Origin: an uncultured Williamsia sp.
Lineage (GTDB): Bacteria > Actinomycetota > Actinomycetes > Mycobacteriales > Mycobacteriaceae
Assembly: GCF_947494875.1 (NCBI RefSeq)
Contig: NZ_CANLWM010000001.1
Span: 372,001 to 436,000 of the forward strand
Direction: 5' to 3'
Length of the DNA: 64,000 nt
The notes under the pieces were generated by a model. That model saw only the letters and a list, made by a program, of their open reading frames with translations, ran no database searches and was not told the DNA's origin. Position 1 is the first letter of the stretch, and each line of letters begins with the position of its first letter. Shown here piece after piece: positions 53,090-61,941 of this stretch. The position numbers and the translations under genes were made by a program.

Positions 53090-54681
53090 CCGCCGACACC
53101 ACGACACCCGACACCGACGCGACGCCACCGAGTTCCGGGCCGTCCCGGCTCCCGTGGTGGACCCGCGGGGACACCAACGCGTTCTTCGGGCTCGGGTTCA
53201 ACATCCTCGTCAACGTCCTCACGCTGACGGGCTTGATGATCGGCGTGATCAAGCTGCCGTCGTCGGACGTCCTCGGGACGGTGTTGCCCGCGTTGGGGGT
53301 GGCCCTGATCCTCGGCAACGTCTACTACACCGTGCTCGCCCGCCGACTGGCCGCGCGGGAGAACCGGTCCGACGTCACCGCGCTGCCCTACGGGCCCAGC
53401 GTGCCGCACATGTTCATCGTCGTGTTCGTCGTCATGCTGCCGGTCTACCTGTCGACGAAGGACCCCGTGCAGGCGTGGCAGGCCGGTGTCGCGTGGGCGT
53501 TCATGATCGGCGTCATCGTGATGATCGGCGCGTTCGTCGGACCGCACATCCGTCGTCTCACCCCCCGTGCCGCGATGCTGGGGACCCTCGCGGGCATCTC
53601 GATCACCTTCATCGCCATGCGGCCCGCGGCGCAGATGTGGGATGCGGCGTGGATCGGTCTGCCGGTCCTCGCCATCATCGTCATCGGCTTCTTCACCGAC
53701 GTCCGCCTGCCCGGCAACATCCCGGTCGGACTCGCCGCGCTGCTCGTCGGCAGCGCGATCGACTGGATCGGCGGCTACATGTCGGCACCCGATGTGTCGC
53801 AGGCGATCTCGGACGTCTCCATCGGCCTGCCCGACCAACGGTTCGACATGCTCTTCTCGGGCCTGGGACACCTTGCACCGCTGCTGGGGACCGCGATCCC
53901 CCTCGGCGTCTACAACTTCACCGAGGCGATGAGCAACGTCGAGAGCGCGTCGGCGGCCGGCGACAGCTACAACCTGCGGAGCGTCCTGCTCGCGGACGGC
54001 GCCGGGGCGGTCGTGGGGTCCGCCTTCGGGTCGCCGTTCCCGCCCGCGGTCTACATCGGACACCCGGGATGGAAGGACGCCGGCGGCCGCACGGGGTACT
54101 CCCTCGGCAGCGGCGTCGTGATCGGACTCCTCTGCTTCCTCGGGTTGTTCGGGGTCCTGGACGCCCTGCTGCCGGTGCCGGCGATCGTGCCGATCCTGCT
54201 CTACATCGGACTGCTCATCGGCGCCCAGGCATTCCAGGCCGTGCCGCGCCTGCATGCGGTCGCCGTCGTCGCGGCCATCCTGCCCAACCTCGCCCAATGG
54301 GCGTCGGGACTCATGGACAACGCGCTGAGCGCCGCGGGCACCACCGCCGACAAGGTCGGCGAGACCGCGCTCGGCAACGCCGGCGTCGTCTACGACGGAC
54401 TGCGCACGCTCGGCGAGGGTGCCGTCCTCGTCGGGCTCATCCTCGGCACCATGGTCACCTTCGTGCTCGAGAAGAAGTTCCTCTATGCGGCCATCGCGTC
54501 GGTGGTCGGCGCGGTCCTGTCCTTCATCGGTCTCATCCACGCCCCCGAGGTCGCCTGGGCGGCGAATCCCCAGGTCGCACTGGGCTATCTGTTCTTCGGC
54601 GTCGTGTGTGTCCTGTACTGGTTCCTGCCCGGCGCCCGCGAGAAGGTGGAGGTCGACGAGAGCGACGTCATCGACGCGTGA
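53086..54681 (+). CDS. NCS2-like xanthine/uracil-type permease
   Basis: A 531-residue transporter with 12-14 spans in the nucleobase-ascorbate fold. After a Thr/Pro-rich cytoplasmic lead (1-28) come [67 protein letters not shown] and [55 protein letters not shown], which holds the substrate-site Glu. In this operon it probably imports biuret, a ureide or a related N-rich compound. It overlaps biuH by four bases. Confidence 0.88.
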   Translation: MTADTTTPDTDATPPSSGPSRLPWWTRGDTNAFFGLGFNILVNVLTLTGLMIGVIKLPSSDVLGTVLPALGVALILGNVYYTVLARRLAARENRSDVTALPYGPSVPHMFIVVFVVMLPVYLSTKDPVQAWQAGVAWAFMIGVIVMIGAFVGPHIRRLTPRAAMLGTLAGISITFIAMRPAAQMWDAAWIGLPVLAIIVIGFFTDVRLPGNIPVGLAALLVGSAIDWIGGYMSAPDVSQAISDVSIGLPDQRFDMLFSGLGHLAPLLGTAIPLGVYNFTEAMSNVESASAAGDSYNLRSVLLADGAGAVVGSAFGSPFPPAVYIGHPGWKDAGGRTGYSLGSGVVIGLLCFLGLFGVLDALLPVPAIVPILLYIGLLIGAQAFQAVPRLHAVAVVAAILPNLAQWASGLMDNALSAAGTTADKVGETALGNAGVVYDGLRTLGEGAVLVGLILGTMVTFVLEKKFLYAAIASVVGAVLSFIGLIHAPEVAWAANPQVALGYLFFGVVCVLYWFLPGAREKVEVDESDVIDA

Positions 54682-54726
54682 GGGCGTAACCTCACCCTCA
54701 ACAGTCGTTGACGGGAGGCGCGGTCG

Positions 54727-56223
54727 GTGGACCAGGACGACTACCTCGCGCTCGACGCGACCGCGATGGCCGCCGCGGTCCGACGCGGTGAGGTGAGCGC
54801 GAGCGACCTGCTCGAGGCCGCCATCGCCCGCGCCGACGCCGTCGACCCGCACATCCACGCGATCACCCGACGCCTCGACGACGACGCCCGCCGACGCGCC
54901 CGGGGCCCACTCGCCGGTCCGCTCGCCGGCGTGCCGTTCCTGCTGAAGGACCTCTTCCAGGCGCAGGAGGGCGTCGTCGAGACGGCCGGTTCCCGCTCGT
55001 GCGCCGGCGCGGTCGCGCCGCAGACGGACACCGTCGTCGCGCGGTGGCTCGACGCCGGGGCGGTGGTGTTCGGACGGACCAACGTCCCCGAGTTCGGCAT
55101 CAAGGGCACCACGGAACCCGAGCTGTTCGGCCCCACCCACAACCCGTCGGATCTCACCCGCTCACCCGGTGGATCGTCCGGCGGCTCCGCGGCCGCCGTC
55201 GCCGCGGGGATCGTCCCGGTGGCCGGTGCGAACGACGGTGGGGGTTCCATCCGCATCCCGGCCGCGTGCTGCGGGGTGTTCGGACTCAAGCCGGGCCGCG
55301 GCGTCGTGCCGACCGGACCGGGTCAGGGCGAGTTCTTCCACGGAGGCGCGGTGACCGGCGTCGTGTCGCGGACCGTCCGCGACAGCGCGGCGTTCCTCGA
55401 CGTCATCCGTGGCACGGACCCCGTGGCGCCGCCGTATCCCTTCGCGTCCCCACCGCGCAGTTACACGACTGCTGCACAGCAGGATCCACCGACGCTGCGG
55501 ATCGGTCTGCAGCTCGAGTCGCCCCTCGCCGACGGCGTCGACCCCGAGGTGGTCGCCGCGGTCCGCGCGACGGCAGACCTGCTGACCGAGATGGGTCACA
55601 CCGTCACCGAGGCGCGCCCCGCCATCGACGAGCAGGAGCTCGCCGAGGACTTCCTGGTGCCCTGGTTCGTCCACGTCGCCGCGACCGTCGACGAACTGCG
55701 CGAGCACGGTGCTCGCACCGACGAGTTCGAACTCGACACCCGGGTGCTCGCCGCACTCGGTCGCGCCACCAGCGGCGTCGCGTACGAGCGGTCCCTGATG
55801 CGGTGGCACACCCACGTGCGGGCACTCAGCGACTTCCACCGGCACCACGATCTGCTGCTCACACCCACCACCGCGACGACCGCCCCGCCGCTCGGGGCGC
55901 ACGCGACGTCGGCGGTGGAGCGGATCGCCGCGCACGTCGCCCTGCGGGCCGGCCTGGGACGGCTCATCGCGTGGACCGGTGCGGCGCAGGCCGGCGTGCT
56001 GCGCAATCTCCGCTGGGTCCCGTTCACGCAGCTGGCCAACATCACCGGCCGACCGGCCGTCAGCCTCCCGCTGCACCAGTCGCGGGTGGGCCTGCCCATC
56101 GGCGTGCAGTTCGTCGCCCCGCCGGGCGGCGAGGGGCTGCTGTTCTCCCTGTCGGCGCGCCTGGAGGAGGCGCTGCCGTGGGCCGGTCGTCGGCCCCGGA
56201 TGCCCCCGACACAGATCAGCTGA
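54727..56223 (+). CDS. Amidase-signature enzyme
   Basis: A 498-residue amidase. Triad Lys74 ([10 protein letters not shown]), Ser150 ([16 protein letters not shown]) and Ser174 ([15 protein letters not shown]). The layout resembles 6-aminohexanoate-cyclic-dimer hydrolase (NylA) and other GatA-like enzymes. It differs from the AtzF-like paralogue upstream and may open a cyclic or aryl amide feeding the same pathway. GTG 54727 has GGGAGG 9 bases upstream. It is 45 bases after the permease gene, with a TAACCT in between, so it may have its own promoter. Confidence 0.87.
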   Translation: MDQDDYLALDATAMAAAVRRGEVSASDLLEAAIARADAVDPHIHAITRRLDDDARRRARGPLAGPLAGVPFLLKDLFQAQEGVVETAGSRSCAGAVAPQTDTVVARWLDAGAVVFGRTNVPEFGIKGTTEPELFGPTHNPSDLTRSPGGSSGGSAAAVAAGIVPVAGANDGGGSIRIPAACCGVFGLKPGRGVVPTGPGQGEFFHGGAVTGVVSRTVRDSAAFLDVIRGTDPVAPPYPFASPPRSYTTAAQQDPPTLRIGLQLESPLADGVDPEVVAAVRATADLLTEMGHTVTEARPAIDEQELAEDFLVPWFVHVAATVDELREHGARTDEFELDTRVLAALGRATSGVAYERSLMRWHTHVRALSDFHRHHDLLLTPTTATTAPPLGAHATSAVERIAAHVALRAGLGRLIAWTGAAQAGVLRNLRWVPFTQLANITGRPAVSLPLHQSRVGLPIGVQFVAPPGGEGLLFSLSARLEEALPWAGRRPRMPPTQIS

Positions 56224-56226
56224 GGG

Positions 56227-56724
56227 CTACCAGCCCATCGACCCGGGGATCCCCTTGAACGGCCCCACGACCTTGCTGGTCACCCAGCCGCCGTAGAAGT
56301 TCCCCGGCTGCGGCACGACGGTCTCGCCGTTGACGGTCGCGCGGTCGACGAGCGCGGGCATCACGGCGATCGCACCCGCGAGGTCGGTGAACCCCGGCGT
56401 CGGGTTCGGGTAGGTCCACGCCGCGCGGTGCGCCGCGACCTCGGGTGTCACGAGGTCGAAGTACGCGGCCTCGCCCTTCCACTCACACCAGGACGCGCCC
56501 TGCGTCGGCCGCAACGCGCCGTCGACGAACGCGTCGGCCGGTATGTAGTACGTCGGTGGGTGACTCGTCTCGAGGACCCGCCACCCGCGGGTGGCCGAAG
56601 CGATGGTCTGCCCACCGAGCTCGATGGTGATGGAACCCGCGAAGGTCTCCAGCCGAGGTGGGCGCGGGTAGTCCCACACCGATTCCTGACCGGGACCGGG
56701 CTTCTCCGGGATCGGACGTCGCAT
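56227..56724 (-). CDS. DUF427 family protein
   Basis: A 165-residue protein with the DUF427 fold: a beta-rich core (SITIELGGQTIASATRGWRVLETSHPPTYYIPADAF, CEWKGEAAYFDL) and the conserved tail PQPGNFYGGWVTSKVVGPFKGIPGSMGW. Function unknown; the family is common in mycobacteria. ATG 56724 has TACCCT (complement of 56731-56736) six bases upstream, so it is likely leaderless. It is divergent from the MFS gene, whose own leaderless promoter is 40 bases away. Confidence 0.9.
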   Translation of the reverse strand: MRRPIPEKPGPGQESVWDYPRPPRLETFAGSITIELGGQTIASATRGWRVLETSHPPTYYIPADAFVDGALRPTQGASWCEWKGEAAYFDLVTPEVAAHRAAWTYPNPTPGFTDLAGAIAVMPALVDRATVNGETVVPQPGNFYGGWVTSKVVGPFKGIPGSMGW

Positions 56725-56780
56725 AGCCCCAGGGTACGGGCGACGCATGCGTGCGCCAGGACGTTCCGTAGGCTCGCGAA

Positions 56781-58277
56781 GTGAGTACCGAGATCGACAA
56801 CCGCCCCGGCGAGTGGGAAGTGGAGACACTGCGACGGTCCCGCTGGGACTCTCTCCGTCGACTCATGCGCGCGAAACCTCCCCTGACCCGAGAGTCGATC
56901 ACCGTCGTCGACCAGCCGATGCTCAAGCGCGCGGTGACCGCGGCGGCCCTGGGCAACACCATGGAGTGGTTCGACTTCGGCGTCTACGGATACCTCGCCG
57001 CCACACTGGGCAAGGTCTTCTACCCCTCCGCGTCGAGCAGCGCGCAGCTGCTCGCGACGTTCGCCACCTTCGCGGCGGCGTTCATCGTGCGACCGCTCGG
57101 CGGGCTGTTCTTCGGACCCCTGGGTGATCGGATCGGCCGCCAGAAGGTCCTCGCAGCCACGATGATCATGATGTCGATCGGCACGTTCGCGGTCGGACTC
57201 ATCCCGAGCTACGGATCCATCGGCATCTGGGCACCCATCCTGCTGTTGGTCGCGCGCATGGTCCAGGGCTTCTCGACCGGCGGCGAGTACGGCGGCGCGA
57301 CGACGTTCATCGCCGAGTACTCCCCCGACCGCCGACGCGGGTTCCTCGGCAGCTGGCTCGATTTCGGCACGTTCATCGGCTACTCGATGGGCTCCCTGCT
57401 GGTGACCGTCCTCAACGCCGGCCTGGGTGAAGCGACCATGACCGACTGGGGCTGGCGGATCCCGTTCTTCATCGCGGGACCGATGGGGATCATCGGGCTC
57501 TACCTGCGGCTCAAACTGGAGGACACACCCGCCTTCCGTGCACAACTCGACGAGCACGACGCCAAGGTCAAGGAGACGCAGACCGCGGGCCGCAACATCC
57601 GCACCGTCGTCGTCGATCACTGGCGGGCCCTGCTGATCTGCATCGGGCTCGTCGTCCTCTACAACGTCACGAACTACATGGTCACCGCGTACCTGCCGAC
57701 GTACTTCACCGACGTGATCGGGCGCAGCCAGCTCAGCGCCGACCTGCTGGTGCTGCTCGCGATGGTCGTGGTGGTCGCGCTGATCGTGCTGATCGGGCGA
57801 CTGACCGACCACATCGGTCGTCGACCCGTGTTCGCCGCCGCGGCGATCGGTCAGATCGTCCTCGCGGTGCCGGCGTTCTGGTTGCTCGACCAGAAACCGT
57901 TGTGGGCGCCGATCATCGCCTGCATCGTGCTCGGAGTGCTGCTGGCCGGATTCGCCGCCCCGACCGCCGCGACGCTGCCCGCGCTGTTCCCGACCGTGGT
58001 CCGCTACGGCGCCCTGTCGATCGGGTTCAACGTCGCCGTGTCGGCGTTCGGTGGGACGACCCCGCTGGTCACCTCCGCGCTGGTGACCGCCTCCGGCAAC
58101 CATCTGATGCCGGGCTTCTACCTCATCGCGAGCGGCGTGGTGGGCCTGATCGCCGTGTTGTTCCTCCGCGAGACGGCCACCGCACCGTTGGCCGGGTCAC
58201 CACCGCAGGTCGACGACGCCGACGAGGCCACCCGTCTCTACGCCGAGGCGAAAGAGGCTGTCGCAGAACGCGCGTGA
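56781..58277 (+). CDS. MHS-type MFS transporter (ProP-like)
   Basis: A 498-residue, 12-span symporter of the metabolite:H+ symporter family. It has the hallmark GNTMEWFDFGVYGYLA in TM1, the loop FGPLGDRIGRQKVL, RMVQGFSTGGEYGGATTFIAEYSP and GRLTDHIGRRPV. Close family members carry proline, glycine betaine or dicarboxylates. The 45-residue N-terminal cytoplasmic lead is longer than usual. GTG 56781 has TAGGCT at 56769-56774, six bases upstream (leaderless). Confidence 0.9.
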   Translation: MSTEIDNRPGEWEVETLRRSRWDSLRRLMRAKPPLTRESITVVDQPMLKRAVTAAALGNTMEWFDFGVYGYLAATLGKVFYPSASSSAQLLATFATFAAAFIVRPLGGLFFGPLGDRIGRQKVLAATMIMMSIGTFAVGLIPSYGSIGIWAPILLLVARMVQGFSTGGEYGGATTFIAEYSPDRRRGFLGSWLDFGTFIGYSMGSLLVTVLNAGLGEATMTDWGWRIPFFIAGPMGIIGLYLRLKLEDTPAFRAQLDEHDAKVKETQTAGRNIRTVVVDHWRALLICIGLVVLYNVTNYMVTAYLPTYFTDVIGRSQLSADLLVLLAMVVVVALIVLIGRLTDHIGRRPVFAAAAIGQIVLAVPAFWLLDQKPLWAPIIACIVLGVLLAGFAAPTAATLPALFPTVVRYGALSIGFNVAVSAFGGTTPLVTSALVTASGNHLMPGFYLIASGVVGLIAVLFLRETATAPLAGSPPQVDDADEATRLYAEAKEAVAERA

Positions 58278-58280
58278 CCG

Positions 58281-58778
58281 TCAGCGAGCGGTTGCCTGCG
58301 GGTATCCCCGGTGCACGGTCCGGGCGAGGATGCCCAGTGTCGCCCGCAGGGACTCGGGGTTGATCACCGGGAACGCGAGCCTGTCGCGGTAATCGGGATG
58401 GATGTCGGACCAGTCGAGATACGAGGTGACCTGCGTGGCGTCGCCGTCGGGGTCGAGTCGATAGCCGTAGACGTGACCCACGGGCGGGCGCAGGACCCCG
58501 TCGATGGTCCAGGCGATCTCGCGGTCCGGGACGAACGTCGTGATGACGACGGTCACGTCGTACTCGCCCATCGGTCGGTCGCCGAGCGACTCGCGGTCCA
58601 TGTGCACGACGAAGGTGTCACCCGAGGCCGTGACGCGCTCTCCGTCGGCCGCCATGAGCATCCCCGACGAGTCGATCGCGACGTGGCCCTGCGGATCGGT
58701 CAGCACGGCGAAGACGTCGGCGGGCGACGCGTCGATCCGTCGTCGTGACTCCAGTCGGGTCGGCTCGTCGTCGCTCAT
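58281..58778 (-). CDS. SRPBCC-family protein
   Basis: A 165-residue START/Bet v1-like domain: ESRRRIDASPADVFAVLTDPQGHVAIDSSG at the start, then alternating strands (FVVHMDRESLGDRPMGEYDVTVVIT, WTIDGVLRPPVGHVYGYRL, TQVTSYLDWSDI) and a C-terminal helix. Likely binds a hydrophobic ligand. ATG 58778 has TAGTCT (complement of 58785-58790) six bases upstream (leaderless). It is 9 bases downstream of the PhlG-like gene on the same strand. Confidence 0.87.
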   Translation of the reverse strand: MSDDEPTRLESRRRIDASPADVFAVLTDPQGHVAIDSSGMLMAADGERVTASGDTFVVHMDRESLGDRPMGEYDVTVVITTFVPDREIAWTIDGVLRPPVGHVYGYRLDPDGDATQVTSYLDWSDIHPDYRDRLAFPVINPESLRATLGILARTVHRGYPQATAR

Positions 58779-58787
58779 GCGGCGAGA

Positions 58788-59738
58788 CTACGACGTCCTG
58801 CCTCCGGAGAACTCGCGGTAGAGCTCCGGGAGGAACCGCGACAGATGGTTCATCTCCTGACCACAGTGCATCAGCAGGTTCCGGGCGACATCGACGCCGA
58901 GGAAGAGGTCGCCCGGGTCGACGGCGGGTCCACGACCGATGGCACACGCCGCCTGTCCGAGATCGGGCACGTGCAGACCGCGGATGTTCAGGTAGAACCG
59001 GCTGCGCATCTCGACCCCGCCCGACACGGGTCGCACCTGGTGGGCCAGCCAACCCAGATCGACCGGGGCGATGGAACTCCCGACTCGACCCACGATGATG
59101 GTGTGCCCGTCGGGCACCGTCAGGCCGATGCTGCGCGGATCGCGGAAAGCGATGCCGAGCTGCTGCAGCTTCGGACCGATGTACTCGTCGACGTAGCTGA
59201 TGTTGCCGACGTACCGGGCGCGGTCCGGGATGGGCGCGGACGTCTTGTCGACCTTGAGGGACGCGTATTCGTGGGCGTCGGGGTGCCAGAGCTTGTACTT
59301 GGCGGACTCGTTCGAGTGCCACCCGAACCACCAGTCCCACATCGCGGCCGTGTTGCGCGGCATCGACGTCAACGCCGCGATGAACAACACGCCGTCGGAC
59401 CGCTGCCCGTAGCCGAACTCGATCGGCGAGTACCCCGAGGGCTTCAGGTCGGCGGCGATCTGCTCGAACGGGGGGATGGAGCCGGCGGGCAGCGCCGGCC
59501 CGGCGAAGGCGTCCGCGACACCCTGCTGCGGCGGGTCGGTGTGCGTCGTGAAGTACTTGGCGTACGGCTTCGCGTAGTCCTCCGCGCGGTAGCCCTGGTA
59601 TCGCACGGTGCACTCGCCACCCACGGCACTCCCTGTCTCGGTCGGCGCGGCCCCTGCGGGCGCCGTCCCGGCCACCACCCCTCCGGCGATGGCCCCCACT
59701 GCCGTGCCCGCGGTCGCCAGGAACTGCCGCCTCCCCAT
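58788..59738 (-). CDS. Tat-exported PhlG-like C-C bond hydrolase
   Basis: A 316-residue protein of the DAPG-hydrolase (PhlG) family, whose prototype cleaves the antibiotic 2,4-diacetylphloroglucinol. Residues 1-33 form a Tat signal (GRRQFLATAGTAVGAIAGG ... PAGAAP), unlike cytoplasmic PhlG. The zinc-site segments are seen at WWFGWHSNESAKYKLWHPDAH, and LLMHCGQEMNHLSRFLPELY with its HxxxE. The first GxxGY-type region is YQGYRAEDYAKPYAKYF. Start 59738 is preferred because it begins the Tat signal and lies after TATACT (complement of 59754-59759); the longer frame (to 59807) crosses two palindromes. It is divergent from the TetR gene. Confidence 0.85.
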   Translation of the reverse strand: MGRRQFLATAGTAVGAIAGGVVAGTAPAGAAPTETGSAVGGECTVRYQGYRAEDYAKPYAKYFTTHTDPPQQGVADAFAGPALPAGSIPPFEQIAADLKPSGYSPIEFGYGQRSDGVLFIAALTSMPRNTAAMWDWWFGWHSNESAKYKLWHPDAHEYASLKVDKTSAPIPDRARYVGNISYVDEYIGPKLQQLGIAFRDPRSIGLTVPDGHTIIVGRVGSSIAPVDLGWLAHQVRPVSGGVEMRSRFYLNIRGLHVPDLGQAACAIGRGPAVDPGDLFLGVDVARNLLMHCGQEMNHLSRFLPELYREFSGGRTS

Positions 59739-59739
59739 G

Positions 59740-59755
59740 CTCAACACCAGTTGAG
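59740..59755. promoter_or_regulatory. Palindrome over the PhlG-like gene promoter
   Basis: CTCAAC-ACCA-GTTGAG, a perfect 6+4+6 inverted repeat that overlaps the -10 box and the likely transcription start of the PhlG-like gene. Probable operator for the adjacent TetR. The half-site order (CTCAA..TTGAG) is opposite to HAIR. Confidence 0.6.
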
Positions 59756-59798
59756 TATAGAGCGGCATGTTGCGGCGGCGCCAGATCGTTCGAACGGG

Positions 59799-59815
59799 GT
59801 TGGACATCCTCCAAC
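59799..59815. promoter_or_regulatory. Second palindrome between PhlG-like and TetR genes
   Basis: GTTGGA-CATCC-TCCAAC, a perfect 6+5+6 inverted repeat about 44 bases from the first. With that site it could form a shared TetR-bound control region for both divergent genes. Confidence 0.5.
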
Positions 59816-59898
59816 GCGGACCGGTGGACTACCGTGTCCTCACCAACAGCTGTCCAGACCGCGTCGGGGGTCGGTCGTCGTCACGGGAGGATTGACCC

Positions 59899-60534
59899 AT
59901 CGACGCCTCATCCGCCACCTCTGGGCGCTCCTCGGATGCCGGAACCGGCACCTCGTCGACCACTCCGGGTTCGACGCGCCGCGACGCGATCATGGCCGCC
60001 GCGGTGGTCGTCCTCGCCGAGCGGGGCCCCCGCGGGTTCACCCATCGCGCCGTCGACGCGCAGGCAGGTCTGGGTCAGGGCGCGGTCAACTACCACGCCC
60101 CGTCGCGGTCGAAGTTGTTGTCGCTGGCTCTCGAGGAGATCTTCCGTCGTGATCTCGAGACCGTCGTGCGCCACTTCGCCCTCGACGACTGGAAGCCCCG
60201 GACCGTCGTCACCGCGCTCACCGGGTTCGTGCGCGAGATGACCTCCGGCGAGAACCGGTTCCGGGTCATCGCCCGCCATCACATGCGCGGCGAGTCCGTC
60301 ACCAATCCCGAGGTCAAAGCGGCTTTCGACGAGCAGCAGGCGCAGTTCGTGAAGGCCGTGACCGACGGGTTCGCGAAGGCGGGCAATCCCATCGGCTCCG
60401 CCCGGGCGGAGCTGTTCCGTATCGCCGTCGACGGCTTGATGACGCGGCAGGTCATCTTCGGGTCGACCCCCCTGCCCGACGACGTCGTCGACGAGATCGC
60501 GTGGCTGATCGTGGACCCGTCCCGATCCGCCTGA
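59899..60534 (+). CDS. TetR-family regulator with no canonical start codon
   Basis: A TetR regulator. Its HTH reads STRRDAIMAAAVVVLAERGPRGFTHRAVDAQAGLGQGAVNYHAPSRSKLLSLALEEI, and the family fold needs the TRRDAIM helix that precedes the first ATG (59992). Upstream of that ATG the frame is open back to a stop at 59893-59895 but holds no ATG, GTG or TTG. GGGAGG at 59885-59890 lies 8 bases before the ATC at 59899, which would give 211 residues. Either ATC is a rare start, the ATG at 59992 starts a protein missing most of helix 1 (180 residues), or a base is wrong. The ligand domain (about 105-205) is helical. Divergent from the PhlG-like gene. Confidence 0.75.
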   Translation: MDASSATSGRSSDAGTGTSSTTPGSTRRDAIMAAAVVVLAERGPRGFTHRAVDAQAGLGQGAVNYHAPSRSKLLSLALEEIFRRDLETVVRHFALDDWKPRTVVTALTGFVREMTSGENRFRVIARHHMRGESVTNPEVKAAFDEQQAQFVKAVTDGFAKAGNPIGSARAELFRIAVDGLMTRQVIFGSTPLPDDVVDEIAWLIVDPSRSA

Positions 60535-60660
60535 CCGTTGTCCACAGCCCCCGTTTGTACCGTGCATACGTACGTGATTAACTCTGCTCAACATTCCGTC
60601 TGGGGGTAGCGGACTGCTCGGGGTCGCCGTGTGTGGCCCCGGCTGCGCGCCGGACCGATC

Positions 60661-61932
60661 ATGAGGAGATTGACCGTGCCACAGCGTCATTCGCAGAGGA
60701 TGACCCGTACCACCGCGGGGGTCGTGCTCGCCGCGGCCCTGGCCTCGGCCGCGGCCGGGCAGGCAATCGCCGCCCCCGCCCCGGGTACGGCACCGCCGAG
60801 CAACGAGATGGCACCGGGGACCGCACCGGAGTCCGCTCCGGGCACGGCACCGGGCACCGCCCCGGCGACGCCGACTCCGCAGCCCCCGCCTCCACCGGCG
60901 CGGAACAGCATCATCCCGGCGCCCACCTACGACGCGCCGGTCATCTACGAGGACTCCCCCGGCTACACCCCGCCGGTGTACTCGGGCACATACAACCCGA
61001 TCCCGCCGCAGATCACCGCCCCGCGCCGCGTCGCGCCGGTGAACCCGATCCTCCCGCGGCCGGGCACCATCAAGCTCGGCAACTTCCGCGCACCCCAGCC
61101 CGGGTGGCTGTCGGACGCGGACGCCCGCAACCTCAACGGCCAGGCCGCCACCATCGAGGCCCGCGTCGCCACCTACTACGAGTCCATCGGCTTCCCGAAG
61201 GACCAGGCCGCCCGCACCGCGGCCTCCACCACCCTCGGCATCCTCGTCGGAGGTGCGACGGGTGCTGCCATCGGCGCGGTTCCGGGTGCGATCATCGGCC
61301 TTCCCGTTGGTGCCGGCGTCGGCGCCATCACCGGGTTGATCACCGGTGCCACTCTCGGCGCGGTGGGAGGCACCGTCGTTGCGCCCGGTCCGGGTTCCGC
61401 AGCGGGCGCTGCGGCCCTTGCCGGCCCGGGCGCCGGGATCGGTGCTCTGGTCGGCCTCGGCGTCGGCCCCGTTGTCGGAGGCCTCGGCGGCGCCGCACTG
61501 GGGGGTCTCATCGGCGGTGGCATCGGCGGCGCGATCGGTTATGCGGTCGGTGCGGGTGACCCGGGCGGCAACCCGAACGCCCCGATCGGTGGCGCGACGA
61601 ACGAGGACCCGCGCAAGTCGAAGCCGGCTCCGCCGAACCCGGACGCGAACCAGTACGAGCTGCACGGCCGAGGCATCGACTACGTCGTTGCCAAGAACGG
61701 TGACGTCTCGGGCTCGGTGAAGCTCGGCGCCGCGAACATTCCGATCTCGATCGACCACGATGCGGCCGACGCGCCGTACAAGGCGGCGGGTGTGTTCGCG
61801 CAGACCGCCAGGGACTCCGTCACCGCCGCAGTCGTCAACTTCGGCAAGGAGGCGCAGAAGGCGTTCCCGGGCCTGAAGATCGACTACCCGCAGTACGCGT
61901 CCACCTCCGTCGGGGGCAAGCACCGCAAGTAA
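60661..61932 (+). CDS. Secreted glycine-zipper protein
   Basis: A 423-residue exported protein. Signal peptide about 1-38 (ending AIAAPAPG). Residues 40-100 are Pro/Ala/Thr-rich (PGTAPPSN..PGTAPGTAPATPTPQPPPPP). Residues 170-290 are made of Gly/Ala/Val/Ile repeats (GGATGAAIGAVPGAIIGLPVGAGVGAITGLITGATLGAVGGTVV), glycine zippers likely to insert in or pack against membrane. The C-terminal 100 residues are polar and soluble. Known in Gordonia/Rhodococcus-type genomes as a conserved secreted or insoluble-domain protein; role unknown, probably cell envelope. It precedes the lipoprotein gene by 9 bases. Confidence 0.78.
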   Translation: MRRLTVPQRHSQRMTRTTAGVVLAAALASAAAGQAIAAPAPGTAPPSNEMAPGTAPESAPGTAPGTAPATPTPQPPPPPARNSIIPAPTYDAPVIYEDSPGYTPPVYSGTYNPIPPQITAPRRVAPVNPILPRPGTIKLGNFRAPQPGWLSDADARNLNGQAATIEARVATYYESIGFPKDQAARTAASTTLGILVGGATGAAIGAVPGAIIGLPVGAGVGAITGLITGATLGAVGGTVVAPGPGSAAGAAALAGPGAGIGALVGLGVGPVVGGLGGAALGGLIGGGIGGAIGYAVGAGDPGGNPNAPIGGATNEDPRKSKPAPPNPDANQYELHGRGIDYVVAKNGDVSGSVKLGAANIPISIDHDAADAPYKAAGVFAQTARDSVTAAVVNFGKEAQKAFPGLKIDYPQYASTSVGGKHRK

Positions 61933-61941
61933 CCTCGCAGC

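Noticed and set aside
59740-59755. CTCAAC-N4-GTTGAG as another HAIR element
   Set aside because: HAIR is TTGAG-N9-CTCAA; here the half-sites are in the opposite order and closer together.
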